Assembly: GCA_964393895.1 (NCBI GenBank)
Contig: CAYMWP010000178.1
Coordinates: 1 to 7,502 of the forward strand
Direction of reading: 5' to 3'
DNA length: 7,502 bases
Source of the DNA: B4-G1 sp964393895
Lineage (GTDB): Bacteria > Chloroflexota > Anaerolineae > B4-G1
This document shows, in pieces, positions 5,969 through 7,502 of this stretch (the stretch's first letter is position 1; each line of letters begins with the position of its first letter). The position numbers were made by a program, and so were the translations under genes. Under the pieces are notes generated by a model that was given only the letters and a program-made list of their open reading frames with translations, did no database searches and was not told the DNA's origin.

Positions 5969-7502
5969 TCATTGAAACAGGTTCATGCCGTATTGTACGA
6001 ACAGTGGCAGCAGGGTAATGGACATGATGTTCTGCAGTTTGACCAGGATGTGCAAAGACGGTCCAGCCGTGTCCTTCAACGGGTCGCCAAAGGTGTCGCC
6101 GATCACAGCTGCTGCGTGGGTCTCGGTACCCTTGCCGCCAAAGTGTCCCTCTTCGATCAGCTTCTTGGCATTATCGAGGGTGCCACCAGTGTTAAACAAT
6201 GCCTTTGAAAACGCTGCAGACGAAGTCTTTACACCAATCAGATAGGCCGCCAGGGCCCAGGGCCCCAGGGTCAACCCTACCACGATGGGGATCACCATCG
6301 AGATGAGGGTGGGCGACATCATCTTCCGCAGCGCATTGACCGTGGCAACGTCAACACAGCGCGCATAGTCTGGCAGGGCCTTGCCTTCCATCAACCCCGG
6401 AATCTCGCGGAACTGGCGCCGCACTTCTTCGATCATCTGGAATGCACCGTCGTTGACTGATCGCAGAGTTAGGGCCGAAAACAGGTAGGGCATAGCGATC
6501 CCAAAGAACAGGGCTGTGACGTTCACGGGGTTAGTCAGGTTGACGAAAAAGTCGTTGATGTTGGCCATGTGGATTCCCTGTAGACGTGCAACCTCGAAGA
6601 GATAGGCAAAAAGAATGACCATGCTGCCCATCGTCGCGCAACTCATAGCGTACCCCTTGGCCAGGGCCTTGGTCACGTTGCCCGCAGCGTCCAGATCGTC
6701 GCCAGCTTTACGCGTTTCCTCGCTCAGGCCCGCCATTTCGCTGATGCCGGCCGCGTTGTCAACGATCGGGCCAAAGGCATCGCCGGCCATGATGATCCCC
6801 TTCATCTCCTTGATACCCATAGTGGCAGCGGCAATGTAGTAGATGCCCATCAATCCTCCGCCCCCCATGACGTAGGCGATGAGTATGATAAACCCCAGGA
6901 TGTACTTGGCCCACACCGTGCTCTCTATGCCGTAGGAGAACCCCGTCAGAATACCCAGCGCCGGCCCGCTCTGAGCGTGGCGGGCGGTCTCGTATACCGG
7001 TTTCCCGTGAGCGCCGGTGTAATACTGGACGACGAGCACAGTCGCAAGGGCTCCCGCCATCCCCAGGGCTTGGGCGTAAAAGAGACCTACATCGTGCATG
7101 ACCCAGCGCGCCATGGGGTAGAAGAGCGCCAGGCATACCAGGGCAGTGGCCAGAAAGCCATAGTTGACTGTTCTGGTGGGGCTTGTATCATCTTGTCCGC
7201 GCACCAGAAACACACCGACCAGAGTGGCCACGACCCCAATCGCGCGCGCTATGAGGGGGAACAATACCCCGGCCCAGCCGTACTTGGCGAAAAAGATGGG
7301 GGACGCCGCGACGATCATCGTGGTGATCACATTGTCAGCGCCTGACTCGAAGAGGTCGGCGCCTCGGCCGGCGCAGTCACCGACGTTGTCTCCTACCAGG
7401 TCAGCGATGACGGCCGGGTTGCGGGGATCGTCCTCGGGGATGCCAGTCTCGACCTTGCCCACCAGGTCGGCCCCGATGTCGGCGGCTTTGGTGTAGATGC
7501 CG
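5969..7502 (-). CDS. hppA: Membrane-bound ion-pumping pyrophosphatase, first copy (N-terminus beyond window), predicted K+-independent
   Basis: Integral membrane pyrophosphatase; about 510 C-terminal residues are visible and the N-terminal quarter is missing. The frame is open to the edge (GIYTKAADIGADLVGK). Active-site residues visible with mung bean equivalents: K250, D253 and D257 at the edge; D279, D283 and D287 in ADLVGDNVGD; D507 in GDAFGP; N534 in AGNVTK; D691 and K694 in LDNAKK; D727, K730 and D731 in GDPLKDTAG; gate K742 in LHILVK. All are kept, so it should be active. GADLFES carries the gate Glu. Lys in GNVTKALAKG (6668-6670) occupies the site where Ala gives K+ dependence and Lys removes it. 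Since known Na+ pumps are K+-dependent, this predicts an H+ pump. Subfamily oddities are Leu for Asn in ADLVGDNVGD, THAAAV for the usual HKAAV, and His in GPSLHILVK. The C-terminus ends normally after the last helix (LFVQYGMNLFQ). It is the first of the cluster visible here, followed after 18 nt by the GAF sensor gene. Confidence 0.96.
   Translation of the reverse strand, partial: GIYTKAADIGADLVGKVETGIPEDDPRNPAVIADLVGDNVGDCAGRGADLFESGADNVITTMIVAASPIFFAKYGWAGVLFPLIARAIGVVATLVGVFLVRGQDDTSPTRTVNYGFLATALVCLALFYPMARWVMHDVGLFYAQALGMAGALATVLVVQYYTGAHGKPVYETARHAQSGPALGILTGFSYGIESTVWAKYILGFIILIAYVMGGGGLMGIYYIAAATMGIKEMKGIIMAGDAFGPIVDNAAGISEMAGLSEETRKAGDDLDAAGNVTKALAKGYAMSCATMGSMVILFAYLFEVARLQGIHMANINDFFVNLTNPVNVTALFFGIAMPYLFSALTLRSVNDGAFQMIEEVRRQFREIPGLMEGKALPDYARCVDVATVNALRKMMSPTLISMVIPIVVGLTLGPWALAAYLIGVKTSSAAFSKALFNTGGTLDNAKKLIEEGHFGGKGTETHAAAVIGDTFGDPLKDTAGPSLHILVKLQNIMSITLLPLFVQYGMNLFQ

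Noticed and set aside
5937..5972. Tiny 11-codon minus-strand reading frame whose ATG overlaps the hppA stop (ATGA) and ends inside the GAF gene
   Set aside because: It is too short to judge as a gene. It may aid ribosome re-initiation at the GAF start, but nothing else supports it.
5456..6208. Plus-strand open frame of 250 codons across the hppA/GAF junction
   Set aside because: It spans two well-supported opposite-strand genes and has no recognisable domain or ribosome site support.
1..7502. Recent tandem duplication of hppA with the signalling genes caught between
   Set aside because: The two copies share only the motif-dense catalytic stretches; motif variants (ADNVGD versus ADLVGD, FDS versus FES) and the loops differ widely, pointing to distinct subfamilies rather than a recent copy.

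Overview
The window is GC-rich bacterial DNA with six genes packed head to tail on the minus strand and no plus-strand gene that I can support. Read in the direction of transcription, from high to low coordinates, the order is: (1) a membrane-bound ion-pumping pyrophosphatase (hppA), cut at its N-terminus by the window edge; (2) a cytosolic two-GAF sensor protein with a histidine-kinase-like C-terminus; (3) a REC-histidine kinase fusion; (4) a REC protein with a helical C-terminal tail and no DNA-binding domain; (5) a 254-aa protein of unknown family; (6) a second, clearly different hppA, cut at its C-terminus by the window edge. Gaps between genes are 18, 61, 5, 108 and 47 nt. I see no convincing terminator between them, so a single operon or a strongly coupled cluster is likely.

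The host is probably a member of the Chloroflexota (Anaerolineae-like). This is an inference from the GC-rich coding style, the soluble multi-GAF signalling proteins, and a short intergenic element resembling a dispersed repeat that I associate with such genomes. It is not proven here. No phage, IS, CRISPR, tRNA or rRNA feature was seen, and no stretch over 300 bases lacks a gene.

The striking point is the layout: a complete soluble phosphorelay lies between two non-identical proton/sodium-pumping pyrophosphatases. The upstream pump carries Lys at the site that makes the family K+-independent, which predicts an H+ pump. It also belongs to a divergent subfamily with Leu in the normally DNVGDNVGD-like catalytic motif. 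The downstream pump has the canonical catalytic motif but Asp where the ion-gate Glu normally sits. The signalling parts look complementary. The GAF protein keeps the H-E-x-x-N phosphoacceptor/phosphatase motif but has lost the ATP-binding boxes. The REC-kinase keeps all ATP-binding boxes but has Gly in place of the phosphatase Asn. A reasonable hypothesis is a cytosolic sensor system that adjusts the pyrophosphate-driven membrane gradient through protein-protein contacts rather than transcription, with the 254-aa unknown protein as a possible effector.
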